Positions 1 to 6,471 of a stretch of 7,268 bases of DNA are shown here, piece by piece. Origin of the DNA: Nitrospirota bacterium (GTDB taxonomy: Bacteria > Nitrospirota > Thermodesulfovibrionia > Thermodesulfovibrionales > SM23-35). Below the pieces are notes generated by a model. It saw only the letters and a program-made list of their open reading frames with translations, searched no databases and was not told where the DNA came from. The stretch's first letter is position 1, and each line of letters opens with the position of its first letter. The stretch is from NCBI GenBank assembly GCA_018262395.1, contig JAGSYM010000048.1, positions 1 to 7,268 of the forward strand, in the 5' to 3' direction. The position numbers were made by a program, and so were the translations under genes.

Positions 1-582
1 CTTGGGATTATCTATGATACCCGGGATAATCCATTCTATCCGACGAAAGGGATTCTGTCCGGAATCTCAACGAAGCTCACGTCACCTGTCTTTCTTTCAG
101 AGTCCGATTTCATCAAACTGACCCTGTATGGCAACATCTACCATGAACTCATACCCGGGCTTGTACTCGCTGCATCACTGAGGGGTGGCCTTGCAAAAGG
201 ATACGGCGCCACTACAGAGCTGCCGATTGTTGAGAGATTTTTTCTCGGTGGCAGAACAACAGTGAGAGGATATGAGCAGGATACCCTCGGCCCGAAAGGT
301 TCGGACGACAATCCGACCGGCGGTAATGCATTTCTCATGGAAAACCTGGAGATGCGGATTTCTTTGGGGAAGGGCATAGGGCTCGTGACCTTTCTCGATG
401 GTGGTAATGTTTGGGTGGATACGAAGGACGTGGACCCTTCAAACATGAAATTCACCGCAGGCCTCGGGTTACGCTATGACACCCCTGTCGGTCCCTTGCG
501 GGTTGATTACGGATATAAACTACAGAAGGAGAAGGATGAAAGCACAGGCGAGCTGCATTTCAGTATCGGACATGCATTCTGA
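1..582 (+). CDS. BamA/TamA (Omp85) family outer membrane protein, C-terminal part
   Basis: This is the C-terminal 193 residues of an Omp85-superfamily beta-barrel; the 5' part, including any POTRA domains, lies outside the window. The frame is open from base 1 to TGA at 580-582. Visible family marks are the barrel opening YDTRDNPFYPTKG (residues 5-17), the loop-6 motif VRGY (88-91) inside FFLGGRTTVRGYE, the strand FLDGGNVW (131-138), GLGLRYDTPVGPLRVDYGY (154-172) and a C-terminal aromatic residue in FSIGHAF, the usual beta-signal recognised by the BAM complex. Family members insert or assemble other outer-membrane proteins. BamA (essential core of BAM) and TamA (partner of TamB) share all these motifs, so the barrel alone does not settle which one this is. 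The neighbouring SurA-like chaperone leans towards outer-membrane assembly in either case. No clear terminator follows; a weak hairpin ATCAC-AGCG-GTGAT sits at 605-618. Confidence 0.9.
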   Translation, partial: LGIIYDTRDNPFYPTKGILSGISTKLTSPVFLSESDFIKLTLYGNIYHELIPGLVLAASLRGGLAKGYGATTELPIVERFFLGGRTTVRGYEQDTLGPKGSDDNPTGGNAFLMENLEMRISLGKGIGLVTFLDGGNVWVDTKDVDPSNMKFTAGLGLRYDTPVGPLRVDYGYKLQKEKDESTGELHFSIGHAF

Positions 583-631
583 AAATCCAGGATTAAAATC
601 AGTAATCACAGCGGTGATAACTCACCTCAAC

Positions 632-709
632 TGTCATTGCGAGCACCCGAAGGGTGCGTGGCAATCTGTCAGACAATGATGAGATCGCTTCGTTTCACTC
701 GCAATGACA
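632..709. repeat. 78-bp palindromic intergenic repeat (REP/MITE-like)
   Basis: The element is bounded by a perfect 12-bp inverted repeat, TGTCATTGCGAG at 632-643 and CTCGCAATGACA at 698-709. Inside are a tight hairpin, GCACCC-GAA-GGGTGC (643-657), and an imperfect inner pair, GCAATCT (661-667) with AGATCGC (682-688), so the whole unit can fold into a branched structure. From memory, sequences of this style (TGTCATTGCGAG...CCGAAGGG...GCAATCT...GCTTCG...CTCGCAATGACA) are scattered in many copies through genomes of Nitrospirota, Deltaproteobacteria and others. Only one copy is in this window, so its repeat status here rests on structure and recollection. It has no coding content of its own, but its right half overlaps the predicted start of the downstream surA-like gene. 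Confidence 0.8.
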
Positions 710-1251
710 ATTTTTATCTGTGGATTTCGGAGAAATTAAAATTCTCTGTTTCTTTTTATTTCTTGTGTATTACTTTTATAGTAACCTTAACGCTGTGCTC
801 GTCGCTCTCTGCCGGGATTCAGGACAGGGTGGTGGCATATGCTGATAACTCGGCGATAACGCTCAGCGAGCTGGAGAAGAAATACGCTGAAACAGTACAC
901 GTGACTCCTGCTGTTACGAGAGAAGAAGTCCTGAACACTATGATTAACAGGTTACTCTTGGTAAGGGAGGCAAGGAAGATTCGGTTAAAATCACAGCTTG
1001 AAGATGCATTGCTGAAAGAGTATGTTGATTTGAAAATTCGGGCATTCATACGGATAAAAGATGAGGAGATAAGAACCTTTTTCGATACGCATACCGCCGA
1101 TTTCACGGGAAAGGAACTCGACGAAATGAGAGAGGATATTGAGAACTATCTTATCGAACAGGAAGTGAACAGTCGGCTGAAAGAGCATATTGCCGAACTC
1201 AGAAACAATGCCTGCGTTAAGATACAACTTAACGAGAAGACGCAGGAATAG
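676..1251 (+). CDS. SurA N-terminal-domain-like periplasmic chaperone, no PPIase domain
   Basis: About 191 residues if started at ATG 676 (ATG 679 is equally possible). A hydrophobic stretch at residues 23-45, with basic residues before it and SLSA|GIQD after it, reads as a Sec signal peptide, placing the protein in the periplasm. The mature part begins RVVAYADNSAITLSELEKKY (51-70), the typical opening of SurA-type chaperones, then a helical segment, VLNTMINRLLLVREARKI (85-102), and ends with a helix like the SurA C-terminal one (TGKELDEMREDIENYLIEQ, 144-162). No parvulin PPIase domain lies between these parts: IRTFFDTHTADFTG (132-145) leads directly into the last helices. E. coli SurA is over 400 residues, so this is a chaperone-core-only form. 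Both candidate ATGs fall inside the 632-709 palindromic repeat and have no clear Shine-Dalgarno; GGAG at 729-732 has no standard in-frame start at good spacing. It lies 50 bp before pdxA. The family call is fairly sure, the start is not. Confidence 0.75.
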   Translation: MMRSLRFTRNDNFYLWISEKLKFSVSFYFLCITFIVTLTLCSSLSAGIQDRVVAYADNSAITLSELEKKYAETVHVTPAVTREEVLNTMINRLLLVREARKIRLKSQLEDALLKEYVDLKIRAFIRIKDEEIRTFFDTHTADFTGKELDEMREDIENYLIEQEVNSRLKEHIAELRNNACVKIQLNEKTQE

Positions 1252-1301
1252 GGCATGGTTTGCAGATGGTGTCACGAGGTGTTCGGTCAGGATATCGGTA
1301 A

Positions 1302-2282
1302 ATGAAAAAACTCCTTATTAGCATGGGGGACCCCGGAGGAGTAGGGCCTGAAATTATTGCACAGGCGCTGAGTTCATCAGTTGTCAGGAAATCCTGTATC
1401 CCGATTGTGGTTGGTGATACACGCATCATGGGAAAGGCATTACATCTTCTTAGGAATTCTCGGAAGCTGCAGGAAATACCATCGCCTGACGAAGCTGAAG
1501 GCAGCGGGAGACGGATTTATATTATTAACGTAGAAACGATGATCCCTCAGGCTATCCCTCAAAAGATACCAACTGCGGCGGGCGGGGGTGCTTCTGTGAG
1601 CTATATCAGGAAGGCTGTCGAGCTTGCAATGCATAAACAAGTGGACGGCATAGTTACAGCCCCCGTCTCAAAAGAAGCACTGAAGATGGCCGGATTTGCA
1701 TGGCCGGGTCATACAGAGATGCTTGCTGAATTATCGCGAACGAGATCGTATGCGATGATGCTGGTCGGAGGACCATTGCGTGTTATTCTTGTTACGATTC
1801 ATACCGCGCTGAAAAATGTCCCTGAGCTGATTACCAGGCAGAGGATACTGCAAATCATCCGTCTTGCAAAAAAAGCATGTGACATGTTGAAGATACGCAA
1901 CCCAAGGATTGCAGTTGCCGGACTTAATCCGCATGCAGGAGAAGCCGGGATATTCGGGGATGAGGAGATAACGAAGATTGTTCCGGCCATCAGGCAGGCA
2001 AACAGGGAAGGAATTCCTGCTTCAGGTCCTTATCCGCCGGATATAGTTTTTTATAAAGCATATCAGGGCGAAATTGATATTGTTGTCTCCATGTATCATG
2101 ATCAGGGATTGATTCCCCTGAAAACGACCGCCTTTGATAAAGGTGTGAATGTTACCGTTGGGCTTCCGTTTGTCCGCACATCCCCTGACCATGGAACTGC
2201 ATATGACATTGCCTGGAAAGGGATGGCAAATCCGTCAAGCATGATCGAAGCGATAAAACTGGCAGCAAAGCTGAAGATATAA
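1302..2282 (+). CDS. pdxA: 4-hydroxythreonine-4-phosphate dehydrogenase PdxA
   Basis: A 326-residue protein matching the usual PdxA length (about 330). PdxA oxidises 4-phosphooxy-L-threonine with NAD(P)+; after decarboxylation the product is condensed by PdxJ with deoxyxylulose 5-phosphate to give pyridoxine 5'-phosphate (DXP-dependent vitamin B6 route, cytoplasm). Visible motifs are GDPGGVGPEI (9-18), TAPVSKEAL (119-127), GHTEMLAE (136-143), IHTALKNVP (166-174), GLNPHAGE (207-214), GPYPPD (242-247), SMYHDQGL (263-270) and FVRTSPDHGTAYDIA (290-304). The divalent-metal ligands expected from the E. coli structure are present as His167, His211 and His266, and the substrate-contacting His137 is also there, so the enzyme should be active. 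AGGA at 1289-1292 is a modest ribosome site 9 bases before ATG. The gene follows the surA-like gene by 50 bp and precedes the transporter by only a few bases, which suggests one transcript. DXP-type B6 synthesis fits Gram-negative lineages. Confidence 0.97.
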   Translation: MKKLLISMGDPGGVGPEIIAQALSSSVVRKSCIPIVVGDTRIMGKALHLLRNSRKLQEIPSPDEAEGSGRRIYIINVETMIPQAIPQKIPTAAGGGASVSYIRKAVELAMHKQVDGIVTAPVSKEALKMAGFAWPGHTEMLAELSRTRSYAMMLVGGPLRVILVTIHTALKNVPELITRQRILQIIRLAKKACDMLKIRNPRIAVAGLNPHAGEAGIFGDEEITKIVPAIRQANREGIPASGPYPPDIVFYKAYQGEIDIVVSMYHDQGLIPLKTTAFDKGVNVTVGLPFVRTSPDHGTAYDIAWKGMANPSSMIEAIKLAAKLKI

Positions 2283-2297
2283 ATCTCAGTGAACATA

Positions 2298-3527
2298 ATG
2301 AGCCTGAATAAGAAGCATATCATTAGCTGGACATTCTTCGATTTTGCAAACTCAAGCTATTCCGCTGTCATAGCTGCTGTTGTCTTCCCGGTGTACTACG
2401 TGGATGTCGTTGTCGGAAATGAGACAGGCCTTGGGGACCTTTGGTGGGGAAGAGCGATATCAGTCAGCATGGCAATTGTTGCCCTCAGTTCCCCATTCCT
2501 TGGAGGGATAGCCGATTTTGGCGGTATCAGGAAACGATTCCTGTTTTTGTATACTGCTCTGAGTGTCCTCGCAGTCGCGAGCCTCTCTATCCTCGGTAAG
2601 GGAATGATCATTGAGGGCTTCCTGTTGATTGCGATAGCAAATCTCGGCATGGAAGGAGGGCTTGTCTTTTATAATTCTTTTCTTCCCCGCATTGCGCCAC
2701 GCGAGTACCAAGGCAGAGTTTCTGCCTGGGGATTTATGGTAGGGTATGCCGGGTCTATCATTTCGCTCCTGTTCGCTCTTCCGCTCATCCAAGATGGGTA
2801 TTTCAAGGCTACCTGGGTTATGGTTGCAGTTTTTTTTGCAGTCTGCTCCATACCTGCCTTTCTTTTTCTGCCAAAGGATACGAAAGAAGGATACACAATC
2901 ATGCATTCTGCTATGAGAGGTCTCAGGCATGCTGTAACGACGCTCAGGGAAATCGTGCGACGAAAAGAACCGGGGAAGTTCCTGTTCTCATACCTTATTT
3001 ATGAAGATGGGGTGAGCACCGTAATTGTGTTTTCGAGTATTTTTGCCGCAACAACGCTCGGATTTCAGCCCAGGGAACTTATATTCCTTTACCTCACTGT
3101 TCAGGCAACAGCTCTTTTGGGCTCTCTTGTAATGGCAAAACCGATTGATCTGTGGGGTCCCAAGAAAGTCGTTATGATGTCACTGGTCCTGTGGGCGGCT
3201 GTGGCAGTAACCGCATTTTTTGTCGAGACAAAGAACCACTTCTGGTTCATTGCGACATCTGCCGGACTCGGACTCGGAACAGTGCAGGCAGCTTCGCGAG
3301 CCTTTTATGCCCAGTTCATACCGGAAGGAAAAGAAGCCGAGTATTTTGGTCTATATTCCTTAGCCGGGAAATCGTCCGCTGTCATAGGCCCGATTGTTTT
3401 TGGACAAATTTCTACGACATTCGGCAGCCAGAGGCCTGCCATTCTTTCTGTGGCTGCTTTCTTTCTTATCGGTCTGATTATGCTTTTTTTTGTTCGGGGA
3501 GGAGCACCCAATATAGAAGGGAAATAA
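2298..3527 (+). CDS. MFS transporter, UMF1 / Atg22-like family
   Basis: About 409 residues with roughly twelve hydrophobic segments (approximately 14-34, 53-73, 80-100, 106-124, 142-164, 172-192, 229-251, 260-282, 288-309, 315-336, 352-373 and 381-399). The N-terminus SWTFFDFANSSYSAVI (10-25) is the signature of the UMF1 (Atg22-like) branch of the major facilitator superfamily. The loop GGIADFGGIRKR (69-80) is an MFS motif-A variant, and GLGTVQAASRAFYAQFIPEGKEAEYFGLY (325-353) is the typical second-half signature. It should sit in the inner membrane. Bacterial UMF1 substrates are mostly unknown; yeast Atg22 exports amino acids from the vacuole, and nothing here tells which solute is moved. 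ATG 2298 was chosen because it directly precedes the conserved SLNKKHIISW start; an in-frame GTG at 2289 would add three residues, and neither has a good Shine-Dalgarno. The start lies 6-15 bases after the pdxA stop, so the two are probably translationally coupled. A role in B6 vitamer transport is conceivable from position only. Confidence 0.88.
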   Translation: MSLNKKHIISWTFFDFANSSYSAVIAAVVFPVYYVDVVVGNETGLGDLWWGRAISVSMAIVALSSPFLGGIADFGGIRKRFLFLYTALSVLAVASLSILGKGMIIEGFLLIAIANLGMEGGLVFYNSFLPRIAPREYQGRVSAWGFMVGYAGSIISLLFALPLIQDGYFKATWVMVAVFFAVCSIPAFLFLPKDTKEGYTIMHSAMRGLRHAVTTLREIVRRKEPGKFLFSYLIYEDGVSTVIVFSSIFAATTLGFQPRELIFLYLTVQATALLGSLVMAKPIDLWGPKKVVMMSLVLWAAVAVTAFFVETKNHFWFIATSAGLGLGTVQAASRAFYAQFIPEGKEAEYFGLYSLAGKSSAVIGPIVFGQISTTFGSQRPAILSVAAFFLIGLIMLFFVRGGAPNIEGK

Positions 3528-3554
3528 TTGGCAACAACATCTTGATTGCCGAAT

Positions 3555-4325
3555 ATGAAAATGACAAAAAAATCTCTTGGACAGCATTTTCTCATTGATC
3601 CTTTCATCATCGGGGGGATTATCGAATCTGCGCAGCTGGAGCCGGAAACCCTTGTTGTTGAAATCGGTCCCGGACCCGGGAAACTCACGCGAATGCTCTC
3701 TGAAAGATTCCGAAGGGTTGTTGCAATCGAGCTTGATGAGAAATTATATGCACGGTTGAGAATAGAACTCGCAGGATGCGGCAATATTGAACTGATACAC
3801 GGAGACGCCCTTGAATACCCTTACGAAACACTCCCTGAGTTCAATGTTATCGCGAACATCCCTTATTACATCACGACTCCGATAATCTTCAGGCTTCTGG
3901 ATTCGAGAAAGAATCTGAGGTCTATGACCTTAACTATTCAGAAGGAGGTGGCAGAGAGAATTGTTGCAACCCCGGGTGGAAAAGACTATGGCGTGCTGTC
4001 GATTATGGTGCAATACTATACAGTTCCGACTTTCCAATTTATTATTCCCAAAGAGGCATTCCGTCCTGTGCCAAAAGTTGACTCTGCTGTTATCCGTATG
4101 CAGATTCTTGAGAAACCCCCTGTTGACGTGGGAGATGAAAAATTATTCTTCAAGCTGGTGAGAACTGCTTTTTCCCAGAGGAGGAAAATGCTTGCAAACT
4201 CCCTCAAAAACGTCCGAAGCGACATCAGGCAAAGGCTGACAGAGGCGGGAATCGATCCTCAGAGAAGGCCCGAGACACTCAGTATGGAAGAGTTTGCACG
4301 ACTCTCATTTATGAACAACAAGTAG
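3555..4325 (+). CDS. rsmA: 16S rRNA (adenine1518-N6/adenine1519-N6)-dimethyltransferase RsmA/KsgA
   Basis: A 256-residue class I SAM-dependent methyltransferase (E. coli KsgA has 273). It dimethylates two adjacent adenosines in helix 45 of 16S rRNA late in 30S assembly; its loss gives kasugamycin resistance in known species. Visible marks are KKSLGQHFLID (5-15), motif I EIGPGPGKLT (36-45), the acidic AIELDE (57-62) for the SAM ribose, HGDALE (82-87) for adenine contact, the catalytic motif IV NIPYYI (101-106), FRPVPKVDSAVIRM (169-182) and the RNA-binding C-terminal helical part with FSQRRKMLANSL (206-217). ATG 3555 is used; ATG 3561 two codons later and TTG 3546 are alternatives, and no strong ribosome site distinguishes them. 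The gene follows the transporter stop by 27 bases, so it is likely the last gene of the operon. It faces ftsH across a structured spacer. The surA-pdxA-rsmA grouping is known from E. coli. Confidence 0.96.
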   Translation: MKMTKKSLGQHFLIDPFIIGGIIESAQLEPETLVVEIGPGPGKLTRMLSERFRRVVAIELDEKLYARLRIELAGCGNIELIHGDALEYPYETLPEFNVIANIPYYITTPIIFRLLDSRKNLRSMTLTIQKEVAERIVATPGGKDYGVLSIMVQYYTVPTFQFIIPKEAFRPVPKVDSAVIRMQILEKPPVDVGDEKLFFKLVRTAFSQRRKMLANSLKNVRSDIRQRLTEAGIDPQRRPETLSMEEFARLSFMNNK

Positions 4326-4357
4326 AAGTCTACCAACGAGGAAGGAGTCTACGAATG

Positions 4358-4436
4358 TAAAATCACTCCTCCCCTCCCGTTACCAAGGGGAGCAATAATC
4401 CCCCTCTTTAGAAAAGAGGGGTAAGGGGTGAATTTT
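4358..4436. repeat. C/G-rich double-hairpin intergenic repeat in convergent spacer
   Basis: The spacer between rsmA and ftsH holds two neighbouring hairpins: CTCCCC (4369-4374) with GGGGAG (4387-4392), and the perfect 9-bp stem CCCCTCTTT-AGA-AAAGAGGGG (4401-4421). The outer ends are also roughly inverted: TAAAATCACTCCTCCCCTC at the left against the complement of GAGGGGTAAGGGGTGAATTTT at the right, with a few gaps. This gives the layout of a small non-autonomous palindromic element. From memory, C-run/G-run repeats of this type (CCCCCTCTTT...AAAGAGGGG) are frequent between genes in Nitrospirota and Deltaproteobacteria. No target-site duplication was recognised. Confidence 0.55.
4401..4436 (+). 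terminator. Candidate terminator for the rsmA operon, possibly bidirectional
   Basis: The perfect stem CCCCTCTTT/AAAGAGGGG with a three-base loop (4401-4421) lies 75 bases after the rsmA stop. A T-rich tract follows at 4433-4438, but it comes 11 bases after the stem rather than directly after it, so it is not a textbook intrinsic terminator. Because the stem is symmetric and ftsH converges from the other side, it could also stop ftsH transcripts. Function is inferred from position and fold only. Confidence 0.4.
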
Positions 4437-4459
4437 TAATTAACGTTAATTCAAATTTC
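4430..4459. repeat. AT-rich 30-bp near-palindrome after ftsH stop
   Basis: The two 15-base halves (4430-4444 and 4445-4459) are complementary at 13 of 15 positions, around the perfect core ATTAACGTTAAT (4439-4450). It begins 8 bases past the ftsH stop codon on the minus strand. It may be the 3' hairpin of the ftsH messenger, acting as a weak terminator or RNA end protector, or a protein-binding palindrome. Only the symmetry is observed; the role is open. Confidence 0.4.
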
Positions 4460-4467
4460 TTTGATTC

Positions 4468-6348
4468 CTATGTTGCCTGCTTCATGATTCTCTCTATGTC
4501 GTCCCTTTCCAAGACCTCTTCTTTGATCAGTGCATCTGCAAGCACATCAAGCGTCTTCCTGTTATTTGTTACTATCTCCTCTGATTTTGTTTCTGCCTGA
4601 GAGATTAATGCGTGAATTTCCTGATCCATGAGCCAGGCCATTTCTTCGCTGTAACGCTTCGGCAGAGCGAGTTCCCTTCCCAGAAATGGATGCTCCTCCC
4701 CCCGACCGAGATTGACTGGTCCGACTTTATCACTCATGCCCCATTGGGCTACCATCTTTTCTGCGAGGTCGGTTGCCTCTTTCAGATCGTTCTGTGCACC
4801 GCTGCTCACGTCATGAAAGACAATCTTTTCAGCAACCCTTCCGGCAAGCGCAACACTCAATCTGTTAATCAGATAGGATTTGGGATAATAGTGCCTGTCC
4901 TCTTCAGGCAGCAGTTGCGTTGCACCCATGGCAAGTCCCCGCGGAATGATGCTTACCTTGTGGACAGGGTCTGTCCCGGGGAGATTCCATGCGACAAGCG
5001 CATGTCCTGCTTCGTGGTACGCGGTTATTTTCTTTTCCGCGTCACTGATGGTTTCATCCCGCACATGGCCCATGAGTATGATATCCCGTGCATCCTCGAA
5101 ATCACTGATGTCAATCTTATCCTTGTTTTTCCTGATGGCAATCAGTGCAGCCTCGTTTGCTATGTTCTCAAGGTCAGCCCCTGTCATCCCGGGAGTTCCC
5201 CGTGCAATTTTTTCGAGGTCAATATTGTCATCCAATACCTTGCTTCTTGTGTGAACGTCGAGAATGGCTTTCCGTTCTTTCATGCCAGGCCTGTCTATAA
5301 CGATGTGCCTGTCAAAACGCCCGGGCCTGAGCAATGCAGGATCCAGGACGTCCGGCCTGTTTGTCGCTGCCAGCACAATTACCTCTTCATGGGATTCAAA
5401 CCCGTCCATTTCGCTGAGCAGCTGATTCAGTGTCTGTTCCCTCTCATCGTGCCCGCCTCCGAGGCCGGCACCGCGTGTGCGGCCGACAGCGTCAATTTCA
5501 TCGATAAAAATAATACTCGGCTGAGATTCCTTTGCTTTTTTAAACATGTCCCTGACCCGCGATGCTCCTACTCCAACAAACATTTCGATAAATTCAGAAC
5601 CGCTGATACTAAAAAAAGGGACCCCTGCCTCGCCTGCGACAGCTCGTGCGAGAAGCGTTTTCCCTGTGCCTGGTGCTCCGACTAACAGTACGCCCTTCGG
5701 GACTTTTGCACCAAGTTTCCTGAATCTTGATGGATCCTTGAGGAACTCGATCGTTTCCTTCAGTTCCTGTTTGACTTTATCCATTCCTGCAACGTCCTTG
5801 AAAGTTACACCGACTTTCTTTGCATCAAACAGTTTTGCCTTGCTCGAGCCAAATGTAAAAAGTCCTCCGGGCCCGCCCTGGATCTGTTGTGCGCGCCTCA
5901 TGATAAGTATCCAGATGCCAATGATGAGAAGCCACGGAAGAACCCCGATCAGAATCTGCCAGAGTATGGAACCCTTCTCAGACGGTTCAACAGTAATAAG
6001 AACAGTCTTTTCCTGGAGCGCTTTGATAAGGTCTTCACCCTGGAAAGAAGGAAGAAAGGTTTGGAATTGTTTTACCGTAACCGTCTTTTTTTCGTCGGGA
6101 AGCTGAATGGGTGTCTCTTTTACGAATGATCCGGTTATCTGAAGCTCCTTTATGGTAACAGCATGAATGTTCCCGGCATTCAGTTGTTCGAGAAACTGGC
6201 TGTACCCTATGGTATGGTATTCAGGAGCTCCAAGCCTGAAAAATATATTCCACAGATACATGAACAGAAGGAAGATGAGAACGGCCGAAATAATTCGCCA
6301 CTGGGGGCTTTTCATCAGGTCTGTCATCGTTTTCTTGTCTTCAGCCAT
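4468..6348 (-). CDS. ftsH: ATP-dependent zinc metalloprotease FtsH
   Basis: A full-length 626-residue FtsH (E. coli about 645). It is a hexameric inner-membrane AAA+ protease that extracts and degrades misfolded membrane proteins and selected cytoplasmic regulators. Order of parts: N-terminal membrane helix (about 18-36), periplasmic domain (about 40-125), second membrane helix (about 128-149), and a Gly-rich linker with [10 protein letters not shown] (158-167). The AAA+ domain has Walker A GAPGTGKT (224-231), pore loop MFVGVGAS (256-263), Walker B IIFIDEID (279-286) and the second region of homology [20 protein letters not shown] (328-347) with arginine fingers. The M41 protease domain has the zinc site HEAGH (445-449) and the third ligand Asp521 in [12 protein letters not shown]. 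All catalytic residues are present. ATG 6348 has no evident Shine-Dalgarno; Met8 and Met12 before MKSPQWRII are alternatives, so the extreme N-terminus is uncertain. It converges on rsmA and diverges from the ytxH-like gene. Confidence 0.98.
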   Translation of the reverse strand: MAEDKKTMTDLMKSPQWRIISAVLIFLLFMYLWNIFFRLGAPEYHTIGYSQFLEQLNAGNIHAVTIKELQITGSFVKETPIQLPDEKKTVTVKQFQTFLPSFQGEDLIKALQEKTVLITVEPSEKGSILWQILIGVLPWLLIIGIWILIMRRAQQIQGGPGGLFTFGSSKAKLFDAKKVGVTFKDVAGMDKVKQELKETIEFLKDPSRFRKLGAKVPKGVLLVGAPGTGKTLLARAVAGEAGVPFFSISGSEFIEMFVGVGASRVRDMFKKAKESQPSIIFIDEIDAVGRTRGAGLGGGHDEREQTLNQLLSEMDGFESHEEVIVLAATNRPDVLDPALLRPGRFDRHIVIDRPGMKERKAILDVHTRSKVLDDNIDLEKIARGTPGMTGADLENIANEAALIAIRKNKDKIDISDFEDARDIILMGHVRDETISDAEKKITAYHEAGHALVAWNLPGTDPVHKVSIIPRGLAMGATQLLPEEDRHYYPKSYLINRLSVALAGRVAEKIVFHDVSSGAQNDLKEATDLAEKMVAQWGMSDKVGPVNLGRGEEHPFLGRELALPKRYSEEMAWLMDQEIHALISQAETKSEEIVTNNRKTLDVLADALIKEEVLERDDIERIMKQAT

Positions 6349-6405
6349 GCTTAAATATGATCGAAATTACGTAAAAATTCAACTTTTTAAGACAGTGTAT
6401 GAAAG

Positions 6406-6434
6406 TTGACTCTCTCTGTTATACCTGTTAAAGT
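6406..6434 (+). promoter_or_regulatory. Candidate sigma-70-type promoter for the YtxH-like gene
   Basis: TTGACT (6406-6411) is followed after 17 bases by TAAAGT (6429-6434), a good -35 with a weak -10. Better -10-like hexamers, TACAAT (6436-6441) and TATACT (6441-6446), lie just downstream but lack a matching -35 at normal spacing. The 123-bp divergent spacer must drive both this gene and ftsH; I could not identify a convincing ftsH promoter in it. Confidence 0.35.
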
Positions 6435-6460
6435 TTACAATATACTATTTGCATTCAGAA

Positions 6461-6465
6461 AGGAG
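6461..6465 (+). promoter_or_regulatory. Shine-Dalgarno AGGAG that fixes the YtxH-like start
   Basis: AGGAG, extended to AAAGGAG by the preceding bases, sits 6 bases before ATG 6472. It rules out the longer in-frame reading that would begin upstream at TTG 6406, which also overlaps the likely -35 element. Confidence 0.8.
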
Positions 6466-6471
6466 ACGGAT

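Noticed and set aside
583..675. Frame between the Omp85 stop (TGA 580-582) and the surA-like gene is open and in register, hinting at a read-through fusion
   Set aside because: The Omp85 protein ends in a canonical C-terminal aromatic beta-signal just before the TGA, and a beta-barrel followed by a signal peptide would make no topological sense; the shared frame is probably chance plus the open repeat.
2830..3491. Runs of eight T near 2830 and 3484 in the transporter gene, as possible slippage or frameshift sites
   Set aside because: Both are ordinary Phe/Leu codon runs in membrane helices, the frame is intact to a normal C-terminus, and no stimulatory structure or alternative product is evident.
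4612..5685. Long plus-strand reading frame (357 codons) opposite ftsH
   Set aside because: It is fully antisense to a clearly conserved ftsH, and its translation has no recognisable domain; such frames arise from codon bias of the real gene.
6354..6389. Possible heat-shock (sigma-32-like) promoter for ftsH on the minus strand (GTTGAAT ... CATATTTA)
   Set aside because: The match is partial, and the -10-like part lies only about five bases from the start codon, which would leave essentially no leader; too weak to annotate.
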